Virus record (IMG/VR): IMGVR_UViG_3300037845_000036
Location: 1-64,000 of that record
From: a virus
Strand: one strand, 5' to 3'
Length of the DNA stretch: 64,000 nucleotides
Numbering within the stretch: the first letter of the stretch is position 1; every line of letters begins with the position of its first letter. Shown one piece after another: positions 1 through 7,768 of this stretch. The notes beneath the pieces were generated by a model, which was not told the DNA's origin, searched no databases, and was given only the letters and a program-made list of their open reading frames with translations. The position numbers were made by a program, and so were the translations under genes.

Positions 1-1
1 A

Positions 2-235
2 GCATCGGGCAACTACGGGGCCGCGACAGCATCGGGCAACTCCGGAGCCGCGACAGCATCGGGCTACTCCGGGGCCGCGACAGCATCGGGCTACTCCGGA
101 GCCGCGACAGCATCGGGCAACTACGGGGCCGCGACAGCATCGGGCTACTCCGGAGCCGCGACAGCATCGGGCGACTCCGGAGCCGCGACAGCATCGGGCT
201 ACTACGGGGCCGCGACAGCATCGGGCTACTCCGGT
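2..235 (+). repeat. 27-bp tandem coding repeat, about 9 units
   Basis: Each 27-nt unit encodes A-S-G-x-x-G-A-A-T. Only the x positions vary (Asn, Tyr or Asp, then Tyr or Ser). The array continues beyond the left edge. It is in frame, so it is a protein repeat and not a CRISPR: there are no unique spacers. Confidence 0.9.
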
Positions 236-394
236 AAAGTACGTGGTGCCAAGGGCTGCGCGCTGTTCCTAGTGTACCGAGATGCAAAGCGCGTGATCAA
301 ACACGCATGGGCAGGTATCGCAGGCCAAGACGGCATTAAGCCCGAGACGTGGTATAGGCTTGACAAGAACGGTAAGCCGCAGGAGTGCTCTTAA
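2..394 (+). CDS. Nonapeptide-repeat phage protein, 3' part
   Basis: The frame is open to the left edge, so only the C-terminal 130 residues are visible. They begin with nine near-perfect nonapeptide units (A-S-G-[NYD]-[YS]-G-A-A-T) and end in a non-repetitive domain of about 50 residues containing LFLVYRD, HAWAGI and GIKPETWYRLD. This architecture, small-residue repeats capped by an 'AWAG..G.kpdt.Y.Ld' module, recurs in phage and prophage proteins of unknown function. The stop TAA is the first half of a TTAA box. I cannot say whether it is a virion or an early protein. Confidence 0.75.
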   Translation, partial: ASGNYGAATASGNSGAATASGYSGAATASGYSGAATASGNYGAATASGYSGAATASGDSGAATASGYYGAATASGYSGKVRGAKGCALFLVYRDAKRVIKHAWAGIAGQDGIKPETWYRLDKNGKPQECS

Positions 395-404
395 GTACTG
401 TTAA
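391..404 (+). repeat. TTAA-N6-TTAA box (isolated left copy)
   Basis: TTAA at 391-394 and 401-404 with a 6-nt gap. The first TTAA carries the stop codon of the repeat protein. A related copy with one mismatch lies at 2386-2399 (TTAA-N6-ATAA), just before the Cys-rich gene at 2405. Confidence 0.8.
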
Positions 405-507
405 TGGTGGGAAGGGCCTCGGAGCCGCTACCGGCGAACGGCTCGCTGTGTTTGCACTTGGCCCTTGGCAACGTCCCGGAATGCCCCACCACTCGCAAAA
501 AAAAGAT

Positions 508-536
508 TTGACATGTGCGATCTATGTTGATAGAGT
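508..536 (+). promoter_or_regulatory. Sigma70-like promoter
   Basis: TTGACA at 508-513, a 17-nt spacer and TAGAGT at 531-536. It lies 30 nt before the small gene at 567, which has an AAAGGGAG Shine-Dalgarno. The perfect -35 and ideal spacing make it the best promoter candidate in the left arm. The 405-507 stretch before it holds no convincing gene. Confidence 0.55.
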
Positions 537-566
537 GACCCAGCGTCAGAAAGGGAGTTCAGCTAA

Positions 567-842
567 ATGAATCGCAAAAATCCACTCAACGAAATCAATC
601 GCCCCGAATTTCGCGATGGGTATCGGATGGGATATAGCAACACCCGGTCATCGCAATGCGGTGTTGCAAACCTCATCCCAAAACCTCGTCGCGCCGACAA
701 TCCGCTGTTCTATCGGGGATTCGTTGCCGGTCGTGCGGACGCAGAAGCCGGCGTCACCGATACGATGTATCGGCGATTTGGGCGCGATAAGATTAACGCA
801 GCGGATTGGGAAGATCATGCGCTTTTGCCGACTTGCTCATAA
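567..842 (+). CDS. Small hypothetical phage protein
   Basis: A 91-residue soluble, charged protein with two related motifs, RPEFRDGYRMGY and NPLFYRGFVAGRADAEAG, that suggest a duplicated helical motif (F.DGY..GY / FY.GF.AGR). There are no membrane segments or catalytic motifs that I recognise. It has a good Shine-Dalgarno (AAAGGGAG) 9 nt before ATG and follows a strong promoter, so expression is likely. Function unknown. Confidence 0.6.
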   Translation: MNRKNPLNEINRPEFRDGYRMGYSNTRSSQCGVANLIPKPRRADNPLFYRGFVAGRADAEAGVTDTMYRRFGRDKINAADWEDHALLPTCS

Positions 843-930
843 AAGTTTGACAACAGCACAGGCGAGCCGCTAGACGCGACTCGCTCATGGTGTTGCCAAA
901 TCGGTACGCCATCAAAACGGGAGAAACACC

Positions 931-1902
931 ATGACCACAAAACACGAGGCCGTTATCGGCAGGTTTGACGCGCTGCGCGTAGACCCGCGCAAGCTGCGGG
1001 TGAAAGATGGCTACAACGTCCGCGACTTGGACGCGGCAGCCAATCGGGTAAGCCTCGATGTTCTGAAAGAGTCGATCCGCGAAAAGGGCGGCGTTATGAC
1101 GCCGCTGCGGGTGCGGGCGGTTGCCGGTGAGACCTATATCGTTGAGGGCCATCGGCGGCACAAAGTCGTTATGGAATTGATCGGCGAGGGAATGGAAATC
1201 GAATCCGTCCCGGCGATTATGGAAGAGCGCTATATCGATGATGCCGAGCGCACGCTGGGCCTTATCCTATCAAATAGCGGCGAGCCGCTATCGGAACCGG
1301 AAAAGGCCGAGGTCGTGCGCAGATTATTCAATATGGGATGGTCGCGCGAGAAGGTGCAAGCGCGCCTCGGCTACAAGACGCCGCAGACAATCGCCAATTT
1401 CGAGCTATGGCTGTCGGCGCCGGCTGAGATCAAGGAAGCGGTGCGCGCGGGCGAAGTCGCCTACTCGACAGCCGTTGAGATCACGCGGAAGTCGGATGGC
1501 GACGAAACCAAGGCAACCGAGACCTTGCAGCAAGCCCGAAAGACCGCGAAGGAAAGCGGTAGGAAGCGCGTAACGGGACGGAGCCTACCAAACGAACCCA
1601 AGCGCGGGAAGCGCTCTGCGGCGGCTGTAGAGACTGCCACGGCGGCAAAGCTGGCGCGCCAGGATGCCGACAAGGGCGCGGCTCCGTCCTATCAGGTCGA
1701 GAAAGCGCTAGCGCTGCTGTCTGAGGCCATGACGGCTAACTACACGCCCGAGGTTGCCGCAAAATCCTATGTGGCTCTGTCGGCCTCGCGGGTAGCCCGC
1801 ATCGCCGAATGGCTCATGGAGTTGGAGGATCATCTGCGGCACAAGGAAGACGACGCGTTCAAACCAACTTCCGGGGGCCTTCCCGCGTCGGCAACGACGT
1901 GA
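931..1902 (+). CDS. ParB/Spo0J-like DNA-binding protein
   Basis: A 323-residue protein of the ParB N-terminal superfamily. Residues 15-100 contain the ParB core, with 'IREKGGVMTPLRVR' and the nucleotide-binding GHRRH motif at 73-77. Residues 110-190 hold a helix-turn-helix-like segment (LSEPEKAEVVRRLF, then REKVQARLGYKTPQTI). The C-terminus is basic and alanine-rich with a final helical segment. Chromosomal ParB proteins bind CTP through this fold and spread from parS. Phage versions may act in partition, as regulators or as nucleases. No ParA is visible nearby, so partition is unproven. Confidence 0.8.
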   Translation: MTTKHEAVIGRFDALRVDPRKLRVKDGYNVRDLDAAANRVSLDVLKESIREKGGVMTPLRVRAVAGETYIVEGHRRHKVVMELIGEGMEIESVPAIMEERYIDDAERTLGLILSNSGEPLSEPEKAEVVRRLFNMGWSREKVQARLGYKTPQTIANFELWLSAPAEIKEAVRAGEVAYSTAVEITRKSDGDETKATETLQQARKTAKESGRKRVTGRSLPNEPKRGKRSAAAVETATAAKLARQDADKGAAPSYQVEKALALLSEAMTANYTPEVAAKSYVALSASRVARIAEWLMELEDHLRHKEDDAFKPTSGGLPASATT

Positions 1903-1936
1903 ACGCATAGCGTTCGGTCCTTGATAGGAGCGCTTT

Positions 1937-1972
1937 GCCGGTTTCGTGCTAACGGAAGAGAAGCAAACCGGC
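1937..1972 (+). terminator. Hairpin with T-rich tail in leader
   Basis: GCCGGTTT (1937-1944) pairs with AAACCGGC (1965-1972) across a 20-nt loop and is followed by CACCTTTTCTC. It lies between the ParB-like gene and the gene at 1999, so it could end the first transcript or attenuate the second. The loop is long and the T tract imperfect. Confidence 0.35.
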
Positions 1973-1998
1973 ACCTTTTCTCAGAAAGGGAAAATCAA

Positions 1999-2382
1999 AT
2001 GGCACACCCGCGAACATGTACGATCGAGGTTTACCCGACAGTCAAATTCCGCGTAGCGGGACTGACCGATCTGGAAAGCGAACAGGTGCATTTGCAAATC
2101 ACTTTCCGCTACGTGCCGGGGCGCCCTGCCTACACGCCGCGCGGTGAGTATGCGCCGATCGATCCGCCGGACCCGCCAGAGTGTGATTTCCTATCGGCCA
2201 AGCTACTCGACGGCAACGGGTTGGACCCCGATCAGGGAACCATTGAAGGATGGGCGATGTCGTATCTTGACAGCGACGAAGGCTATTTCGTCGCCTGTCA
2301 GGCCGGCGAGGATGAACCGGATGGGCCAGATCCCGATGAATGGTTAGAACGCAAACGGGATGAACGTCAAGAACGGTTTTGA
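1999..2382 (+). CDS. Acidic hypothetical protein
   Basis: A 127-residue protein starting at the ATG behind AGAAAGGGAAAA; an upstream in-frame extension lacks a Shine-Dalgarno. The first 50 residues look beta-rich (TCTIEVYPTVKFRVAGL, VHLQITFRYVPG). The C-terminus is strongly acidic then basic (EDEPDGPDPDEWLERKRDERQERF). No family recognised. Confidence 0.6.
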   Translation: MAHPRTCTIEVYPTVKFRVAGLTDLESEQVHLQITFRYVPGRPAYTPRGEYAPIDPPDPPECDFLSAKLLDGNGLDPDQGTIEGWAMSYLDSDEGYFVACQAGEDEPDGPDPDEWLERKRDERQERF

Positions 2383-2404
2383 CCTTTAAGGTACAATAAC
2401 GGCA

Positions 2405-2617
2405 ATGACCTGTAAGAAGTGTCGTTTCCTAGATGTGGCCCCCGATGCTCTTGGCCGGCGTAAACCGCGCCGCGATAAGATGTACCGCTGCACCGCTCCG
2501 GTAGAGGAACCGTCGCTACCACAATCGGTTACGAAGGCTTACGGGTATAAGTGGCCTCCGAGCCGCAAGTTTATGGGACCGGACGACGGAGATGGTTGCC
2601 CGTCCTTTAACAGTTAG
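2405..2617 (+). CDS. Small Cys-rich, probably zinc-binding protein
   Basis: 70 residues beginning MTCKKCRFLD, with further cysteines in YRCTAP and DGCPSF. The CxxC...C...C pattern is common in short phage proteins that fold around one zinc ion. It follows a one-mismatch TTAA box (2386-2399). Function unknown. Confidence 0.6.
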   Translation: MTCKKCRFLDVAPDALGRRKPRRDKMYRCTAPVEEPSLPQSVTKAYGYKWPPSRKFMGPDDGDGCPSFNS

Positions 2618-2730
2618 CAAAATTCGGCTGGGGTCTCCAGGAGGTGAGCGGCGGCGTCACCAAATAGCCAGTCCTGCGTATCGGCCCAGCGTGACATTTA
2701 CCCGATAAGGATTGGCATCCGCCGCGTTAT

Positions 2731-2910
2731 CTAGGCCACTTCGGGACTATTCGGTTCGGGTTGCGGAACCACTCGCGGCAAGAGGATGTCTAGTTGCCGA
2801 CGTTCCATAACCGTTAATTGCTCGCCCCGAGCGGATTTCTGGGACAGTTCGTCGGTACGTTGGACATCCGCAAGCGTCCGGTGATCAAAGAACGGGAACG
2901 AACGCCTCAT
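2731..2910 (-). CDS. Small hypothetical protein
   Basis: 59 residues (MRRSFPFFDHRTLADVQR...), last gene of the leftward operon. Its ATG overlaps the TGA of the upstream VRR-NUC gene (ATGA), which decides the start. It has a helical middle and a Pro-rich tail. The 2618-2730 gap downstream holds nothing I can identify. Confidence 0.5.
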   Translation of the reverse strand: MRRSFPFFDHRTLADVQRTDELSQKSARGEQLTVMERRQLDILLPRVVPQPEPNSPEVA

Positions 2911-3353
2911 GGTATATCCTTCCGTTTCCGTCGCCCGATTGGCGCGCTCGCGGGCCAATCTCCGGGATTACTGAAACCACGCACGATCCGTTCGGTACTT
3001 GGTTTGCTAAAGCGCAGCGGAGCATTCCACGATAGTAATATCTCGTGGACCTGTTCTAACGAACGGGCAATCCCTGTGTGATGCCCGAATGAGCCTGCCA
3101 TATCGCCGAATATCTCTTGGTCGGATGTGAGAACTCCTCGCAAAGATTTCATCTCGATCCATCCGACAAACCGATCGGGGGCGAGAAATAAAAAGTCCCA
3201 AATCCCGCGCTTGACACCCATCCCGTGCAGGATCTTGCCCCGCAGTTCGCCGCCGCCGCCGTGTCCGATGGCGCTGAAGTACCAAGGTGGGCACAATCCC
3301 CAACGCAGCCAATCGGCAACCGTTCGCTGCAGTATTTGTTCGGGATGCCGCAT
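2907..3353 (-). CDS. VRR-NUC domain nuclease
   Basis: 148 residues matching the VRR-NUC (PD-(D/E)XK-like) pattern. It starts with an EQILQRTVADWL helix, then has 'GIWDFLFL' (D53) and 'WIEMKS' (E67, K69), the catalytic D...ExK triad, followed by 'LTSDQEIFGDMAGSFGHHTGIAR'. The upstream 'GHGGGGELRGKILHGMGVKRG' is typical of phage members. Such enzymes cut branched or flapped DNA. It is coupled to the HNH gene upstream and the small gene downstream. Confidence 0.85.
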   Translation of the reverse strand: MRHPEQILQRTVADWLRWGLCPPWYFSAIGHGGGGELRGKILHGMGVKRGIWDFLFLAPDRFVGWIEMKSLRGVLTSDQEIFGDMAGSFGHHTGIARSLEQVHEILLSWNAPLRFSKPSTERIVRGFSNPGDWPASAPIGRRKRKDIP

Positions 3354-3878
3354 TTAAGCGATATTCCGATATGTTACACCGCGCCGGATTTGTTGTATGC
3401 ACCGTTTGGTAACTCGATATTTTTTGCCGAGGGCATAATTAGATATTGAACAAGAGCGAATGCACCGTATTTCCTCCGCTGAAAATTTTCTAAGATGTGG
3501 TCGTGCCACATAGCCAGTTGGAAGTCTACCCAAAGCCAATCCAGCGAGATTAAGTCGGCCTTTTTGTTTGGCGTCTTGGCTATTCTCTTTTGGAGTTCCA
3601 ACAGATAAATGTTCTGGATTAACGCATTGGGGATTATCACATTTGTGCAGCGCGTACATGCCATGAGGAACTTCAATGTTCTTCAATAATAACAGAGATA
3701 CGTGCGTAGCTAGTCTAAGTATAGAACGACTTTCTCGTATCTGTCCGTATCCTCTTCTGTCGCAACTCCCAGTCCATAGCCAACAAGTACCCGGAGCGCC
3801 TTTCAAAACATGTTTCCAAAACCGTTGAGAGAGTGGGCGCCAAGTGGGTGTGTTAACTCCATCCAAATCTATTGCCAT
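3354..3878 (-). CDS. HNH endonuclease (homing type)
   Basis: 174 residues. The N-terminal half has the HNH_3 signature: [16 protein letters not shown], then ATHVSLLLL, then [28 protein letters not shown], with paired Cys and the His-Asn-His metal site. The C-terminal segment ([12 protein letters not shown]...[19 protein letters not shown]) is a helix-turn-helix specificity module found in free-standing homing endonucleases. It sits between a lysozyme-like gene and the VRR-NUC gene. Confidence 0.85.
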   Translation of the reverse strand: MAIDLDGVNTPTWRPLSQRFWKHVLKGAPGTCWLWTGSCDRRGYGQIRESRSILRLATHVSLLLLKNIEVPHGMYALHKCDNPQCVNPEHLSVGTPKENSQDAKQKGRLNLAGLALGRLPTGYVARPHLRKFSAEEIRCIRSCSISNYALGKKYRVTKRCIQQIRRGVTYRNIA

Positions 3879-3880
3879 AT

Positions 3881-4225
3881 TTATTTGCCTTTCCCGAACC
3901 GCTCGCGCATCTCGCGGTACGCAATACTAGCGCTTTTAGTCTTCCAAAAGGTCGCGAACTTTGGGGCCTGTAGCTCCGTCATCATGAACTGCAGTTGATC
4001 GGACCAGGCGGGACAAAGTGCTGCGTTAGTGAAACGTATCAAAGCACGGCGCCGAGGCCCGAGCCACTGTAAGAGATATGCCGAGCCATTTGGGCCGCGC
4101 GTTACACATGGTTCAAATCGACTTTCCAAATAAATGTTACGGAGGACGGCATCACGTTGCGGAGGTGCAAAGCCGTGGAGTGTAAGCCAGCCAGATACGA
4201 CTAGACATAGTGCGACGCATGGCAT
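3881..4225 (-). CDS. Secreted lysozyme-like (phage tail-lysozyme fold) protein
   Basis: 114 residues with a hydrophobic N-terminus ([18 protein letters not shown]) and a core resembling the phage tail lysozyme family: '[12 protein letters not shown]' with the likely catalytic Glu, '[15 protein letters not shown]', then a QLQFMMTEL helix. It is shorter than usual and the SGL/AQW part is reduced to 'GSAYLLQW'. Its place in the integrase operon, far from the lysis cassette, suggests a role in DNA entry or a lysogenic moron rather than lysis. Activity is unproven. Confidence 0.6.
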   Translation of the reverse strand: MPCVALCLVVSGWLTLHGFAPPQRDAVLRNIYLESRFEPCVTRGPNGSAYLLQWLGPRRRALIRFTNAALCPAWSDQLQFMMTELQAPKFATFWKTKSASIAYREMRERFGKGK

Positions 4226-4255
4226 CCCTCATCCCATTCTAATTGTTGTAGGGGT

Positions 4256-4690
4256 TTAGTCTGGGTTGACGCAACCCGGATGCGGGCGGCAAATCGGCTG
4301 CCCACCCTTGTCAATGTCACTCTGCCGCTCGCCAGCGTAGAGCGCAGTAAGCACATCGTGACAGTATTGGGAGGATTCGACGCAGACCTTTAGCGAGCCG
4401 CCGTCCTTAGTGGGTACAACCAATTCCCAATCGTTATCGCCGGTTCCAGCCGCCGCCGTGGCTAATACTACAAACAGAGCGAGCGCGGGCGCTAGAAACT
4501 TTTTACCTAGCGCGGCCATGCGCCGCGACGGTGTACGCATTTGGAATTTTGGTGGCTTCGAAGAACGTGACGATCGCAAGCAAATGATTTCATTACAAAC
4601 GAAAGTATTTGGCCCTACTAGCCTTCCCTGTCCAACAGCAAGATTGCGCCCACAAGAACCACAAACGCACGGTTCTTGGTTCGCGTTCAT
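4256..4690 (-). CDS. Zn-ribbon/membrane-anchored hypothetical protein
   Basis: 144 residues. An N-terminal CxCGxC...C...C segment (CVCGSCGRNLAV...FVCNEIIC) precedes a hydrophobic stretch (FLAPALALFVVLATAAAG) and an outer domain with four Cys (KVCVESSQYCHDV...PICRPHPGCVNPD). The start overlaps the integrase stop (ATGA). An internal Met before the hydrophobic stretch (MRTPSRRMAAL) could make a purely secreted form. Function unknown. Confidence 0.5.
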   Translation of the reverse strand: MNANQEPCVCGSCGRNLAVGQGRLVGPNTFVCNEIICLRSSRSSKPPKFQMRTPSRRMAALGKKFLAPALALFVVLATAAAGTGDNDWELVVPTKDGGSLKVCVESSQYCHDVLTALYAGERQSDIDKGGQPICRPHPGCVNPD

Positions 4691-5559
4691 AGTCCCAATG
4701 TTCTAAGCGCCGGATTTTCTACCGCGCGTTGTGCTTCCACGTATCCGAGAGCTATCGAGACGGTTTTATGTCGGCTAAGAAGCATCACCTCTTCAATTTT
4801 GGCACCGTTGCGAAACATCGTCGTTATGCCGCCTCGGCGGAAACTGTGCGCCCCGATTTTAGTCGGATTGAATCCAATATGAGCCGCCCAGCGTTTGGCG
4901 ATTGTAGCAACCCTCCGCGCAGGCATGCGCGCATCGCCAGAGCGGAAGATCGGCCCGGCGGTGATGTCAGCATGCGACAGCCAGCGCTCTAAAGCCGCGA
5001 TAGGGCAATAGATTGTCGGGCTGCGCAGAATTGGGACCAACTCGCCCTTGCCGCTCTTATCAGTCTTGGAGCGCCGAACGTTAATTGTCATGCTGGCGTC
5101 GTCAATAACCAGGTCATCGCGGTTGAGCGCAACAATTTCGCTGCGGCGCATCATTGATGCGATGGCGAACAGGATTACGGCGCGATCTTGAAGGTTTTCG
5201 GGCGGAATTGCGTCAATGATCTTTTTAACGTCATCGACCATGAGTGCCGCCTTGGGAGTCTTTGCGGTGCCTTTCTGCCGGCGGATCTCCGCCCAAGTGT
5301 CCCGAATGACTGTTTCGTTGACGCGCAACGGCTTGCCTTTGATCTTGTGAACCGCTACCAGCATGGCTATGCGACCCTGCAGGCTTGAAGTAGATACCGT
5401 TGCCGAGCGGTCGGTGAGATAAGCGGCTACACTCGCGGGTTTAGCGGGGAACTGTTGTGCGGAATTGGTGACACACCAATTACACCAATCGCGCCAAAAG
5501 CTTTCGTAAGCCTGTCGAGTTGCGGGCGACCAGCGCCCTCTATCGAATAATTGCTCCAT
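4687..5559 (-). CDS. int: Tyrosine recombinase / phage integrase
   Basis: 290 residues with an N-terminal SAM-like core-binding domain (about 1-100) and a catalytic domain. Visible catalytic residues are R139 (MMRRSE), K165 (RRSKTDKSG), H238-x-x-R241 (HSFR), H264 (SRHKT) and Y273 (LGYVE), the full R-K-HxxR-H-Y set. It would catalyse site-specific integration and excision. It lies downstream of the box-flanked small genes and is coupled to the gene at 4256. No attP core could be recognised by eye. Confidence 0.93.
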   Translation of the reverse strand: MEQLFDRGRWSPATRQAYESFWRDWCNWCVTNSAQQFPAKPASVAAYLTDRSATVSTSSLQGRIAMLVAVHKIKGKPLRVNETVIRDTWAEIRRQKGTAKTPKAALMVDDVKKIIDAIPPENLQDRAVILFAIASMMRRSEIVALNRDDLVIDDASMTINVRRSKTDKSGKGELVPILRSPTIYCPIAALERWLSHADITAGPIFRSGDARMPARRVATIAKRWAAHIGFNPTKIGAHSFRRGGITTMFRNGAKIEEVMLLSRHKTVSIALGYVEAQRAVENPALRTLGL

Positions 5560-5599
5560 AACCCAAGGATATCAAAAGCGATATCGTGGCGTCAAGATA

Positions 5600-6400
5600 T
5601 TAATAGGATTTAATGGCCGCAATCCGTTCGCCGATCCACCGCATGACGGGAACCGCCATGCTGTTGCCAAGCGCTCGGCAGCGTGGTCCATCGGCGGCGG
5701 GTTTGCCACGGTACCTAATCAGTGTGTAATCGTCAGGAAACCCTTGTAGGCGCTCGCACTCACGCGGCGTAAGGCGTCTAACCGCCGTGTTGGCCATAAT
5801 GGCAGTAGTGGTACTTGCCTCGCTTTGGCCCGGCGCCCGTGCCCGCAGTGGTGTATGGCAATTTGTTTCTTTGGCCCCGATAGTCGCCATCGCCCCAGTA
5901 ATGTCATAGGCAATAAGGTTGCCGCATTCACTCCCGGCTGGACCGCCGCTGTACTTTTCCCATTTGCTGACAACACAAGGGAGTTGTCTTTTATCCGGCA
6001 TGCGTTGATTTGCGCTACTCGCTGTCCAAGCGGGAAAGATTATATTTTCGGTTGTGTCTGCGTCGTTGCGGTATCCGCTACCTCCTGTAGAGCCTCCCGC
6101 AATTGGGCGGGCAACTCTTTCTCCCGCGTTTTGGCGCGGCGGAGAATCCCCGCGCAGGCTCTCGCGCTGACGCGGATGATTTGCCCCAATGAACCGGGTG
6201 ATACGGTGCGCATCTAAGTAGTTTTGACAATTGTGGCACTGACAGGGCTGACCCACGGCCCACGTATCGGTACCGCATAAATTTTTAGTAACCAGACAGC
6301 GCCGTTTCGCATCGGTAATTCGTTTGACCATTTTCACGTAGCGGCCAATGTTCCGCCGATACCTCTCCACTAGAGCGGGTCCATCATAATCTTCTTTCAT
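5600..6400 (-). CDS. C5 cytosine methyltransferase, C-terminal remnant
   Basis: 266 residues. The last 59 match motifs IX-X of Dcm-type C5 methylases: RRLTPRECERLQGFPDDYT (from residue 208) and GNSMAVPVMRWIGERI (246-261). The middle (RESLRGDSPPRQNAGERVARP) also resembles the Dcm linker. Motifs I (FxGxG), IV (PCQ in its catalytic setting) and VI (ENV) are absent. The first 70 residues (including CGTDTWAVGQPCQCHNCQ) are unlike a methylase. It is probably inactive alone, or needs a partner supplying the N-lobe. The stop lies in a TTAA box (5600-5613). Confidence 0.7.
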   Translation of the reverse strand: MKEDYDGPALVERYRRNIGRYVKMVKRITDAKRRCLVTKNLCGTDTWAVGQPCQCHNCQNYLDAHRITRFIGANHPRQRESLRGDSPPRQNAGERVARPIAGGSTGGSGYRNDADTTENIIFPAWTASSANQRMPDKRQLPCVVSKWEKYSGGPAGSECGNLIAYDITGAMATIGAKETNCHTPLRARAPGQSEASTTTAIMANTAVRRLTPRECERLQGFPDDYTLIRYRGKPAADGPRCRALGNSMAVPVMRWIGERIAAIKSY

Positions 6401-6423
6401 TTTTGTTTTCCCCTATTTTTCCT

Positions 6424-6654
6424 TTAAGTGCAATTAACGGAATCAAAAAAGAAGGCGTCTGGACCACAAAATTGACGAGGCGCATCCCGCATTATTGTTG
6501 GTTCAAGACATTCTCGGTTTCGTTCACAGAGCATCAATGAAAATCTGGTCTCACCCGTTATGTAGTCGGGGAAAGATACTTTAGCACTTGGATGAGTGCA
6601 CATATGCATGTTGTGCCACTCATTATGATGTTTGCAATCCTTACAAGCCCTCAT
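6424..6654 (-). CDS. Small Cys-rich protein
   Basis: 76 residues with CKDCKHH, MHMCTHP, LMLCERNREC and QFCGPDAFFF. The CxxC...C...R...CG..g..F layout is a widespread short phage protein type, probably a zinc-ribbon fold. Flanked by TTAA boxes on both sides. Confidence 0.6.
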   Translation of the reverse strand: MRACKDCKHHNEWHNMHMCTHPSAKVSFPDYITGETRFSLMLCERNRECLEPTIMRDAPRQFCGPDAFFFDSVNCT

Positions 6655-6682
6655 TTTCTAATTTCTCCGTCGTTAAGGGCGC

Positions 6683-6883
6683 TTAACGGTTATTGTTATA
6701 CCCATCGCCACTTTCAAATTCTCTTACTGCTTGTTCAAAGGCTTCGCCCATGCGAGTGAAGTCATTATGCGCAAAAGCCTCGGCGGCAATTTCACGCATT
6801 CGCCGGACCACCCACATTCCCTTGGGCGTAATCCGCATCGCCTGATCGTCGTCGTCATCCCGCGCCAATTCGTCGTCGCTCAT
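6683..6883 (-). CDS. Small acidic helical protein
   Basis: 66 residues, acidic at the start (MSDDELARDDDDDQ) and helical after (WVVRRMREIAAEAFAHNDFTRMGEAFEQAVREFE). Flanked by boxes; its stop TAA is in the 6673-6686 box. Function unknown. Confidence 0.55.
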   Translation of the reverse strand: MSDDELARDDDDDQAMRITPKGMWVVRRMREIAAEAFAHNDFTRMGEAFEQAVREFESGDGYNNNR

Positions 6884-6908
6884 AATTCCCCCTGTCCCTT
6901 AAAAGCGA

Positions 6909-7196
6909 TTAACGGTGTTGCGCGGCTTCTTGTTTGGCATTCATCGGTCGCGCGGGTGGGATACGCTTGTGAGCCGACTTAACCGGCGTGACGGTCAATA
7001 AATCGGGCGGTTTCCCACGCGCCGATAAATTGTTGTAGCAATGCACGGCGGTATGATCGGTCGTGCCATAGCGTTTGATGTGGCGCAGCAATGGCGCAAC
7101 CTTGTTGATTCCGCGCTGGCCTCGATTCTTATACGCCTCGCACCACTTCTTATTGCGACCGATTTTGCGACCTTTTTGAGATTTAGCGGCGGGCAT
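6909..7196 (-). CDS. Basic hypothetical protein
   Basis: 95 residues, strongly basic at both ends, with the central motif KKWCEAYKNRGQRGINKVAPLLRHIKRYGTTD. That 'C..Y...g.R..NK...L..H...yg..D' pattern is seen in short phage proteins of unknown role. It could bind nucleic acid (inference from charge). Box-flanked. Confidence 0.55.
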   Translation of the reverse strand: MPAAKSQKGRKIGRNKKWCEAYKNRGQRGINKVAPLLRHIKRYGTTDHTAVHCYNNLSARGKPPDLLTVTPVKSAHKRIPPARPMNAKQEAAQHR

Positions 7197-7208
7197 AAAG
7201 TCTCTCCT

Positions 7209-7544
7209 TTAACAAGCGTTAACGGTTGCCGCCGCTTTCAAGAACCATTCTTCGATTTCGTCGAAAGATTCCCGAGAGTTGTTATGCGCCGGAACCGCAA
7301 AAAAATGGACACTAGCCGCGTCTGCTAGACGGGCAACCGCTGCCCGCGCTTTATTCATGTCATAGTCTAAGGGGATAGATGCGACGAATTTCCCACCGAG
7401 TGCCTTGACGAGCGCTCCATTTGCGCAAACTCGTCCCTCTCCGTCGATGAGCCTCCCCCGGCACCAGCCATCACGACGCAGGATATCAAGTGCGTCCAAA
7501 ATAATTTTGGTTGTTTCGTCCAACCCCGTTCCGTCGAGTGGCAT
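7209..7544 (-). CDS. DUF6197-like protein, copy 1
   Basis: 111 residues starting MPLDGTGLDETTKIILDAL, with 'DGWCRGRL...GRVCANGALVKALGG' and a closing 'EIEEWFLKAA'. It resembles the DUF6197 pattern (WC.G......G..C..GA...A). The start at 7544 is favoured by a GGAGAGGAAG Shine-Dalgarno and by the paralogue at 22699-23052, which starts the same way. Box-flanked. Function unknown. Confidence 0.65.
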   Translation of the reverse strand: MPLDGTGLDETTKIILDALDILRRDGWCRGRLIDGEGRVCANGALVKALGGKFVASIPLDYDMNKARAAVARLADAASVHFFAVPAHNNSRESFDEIEEWFLKAAATVNAC

Positions 7545-7558
7545 GGTCTTCCTCTCCA

Positions 7559-7768
7559 TTAAGAAACATTAACGGCGCGAAGCGTTTCACCCCATCCACC
7601 GCGATCAGCCGCCAACCCAAGCTCTATTAGATATCGAATAGCCGCCGCTCGGGTAGGGGTTGCGGGTTGGCGTAGTCGCCACTCGTCCACGCGAGCTAGG
7701 CGCTCAGCCGAAATCCGCATATCGAAACGCTCGTCTTGCATGGACGGACTATGCCGTACTTTTTTCAT
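7559..7768 (-). CDS. Ribbon-helix-helix regulator
   Basis: 69 residues. After a short leader, QDERFDMRISAERLARVDEWR gives the beta-strand plus helix and RAAAIRYLIELGL the second helix of an Arc/MetJ/CopG-type RHH fold. Such proteins bind short palindromic operators as dimers. It is the first gene of the leftward integrase operon and is divergent from the ParB-like gene, so it is a natural autoregulator and a candidate reader of the TTAA boxes (inference). Confidence 0.7.
   Translation of the reverse strand: MKKVRHSPSMQDERFDMRISAERLARVDEWRLRQPATPTRAAAIRYLIELGLAADRGGWGETLRAVNVS

Larger units (their letters stand above)
5600..7572 (-). repeat. TTAA-N6-TTAA boxes, leftward cassette array
   Basis: Six exact copies at 5600-5613, 6424-6437, 6673-6686, 6899-6912, 7207-7220 and 7559-7572 separate successive leftward genes. 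Read on the minus strand, most copies start CCGTTAA. The second half is TTAAAGGA or similar, 8-20 nt before the next start codon. Each upstream gene stops at a TAA inside the box. Confidence 0.85.

Noticed and set aside
2-235. CRISPR array at the left edge
   Set aside because: The 27-bp units are directly adjacent without spacers and are read in frame as a nonapeptide repeat.
931-1902. ParABS partition locus of a plasmid-prophage
   Set aside because: A ParB-like gene is present but no ParA (Walker ATPase) or clustered parS-like palindromes are visible beside it.
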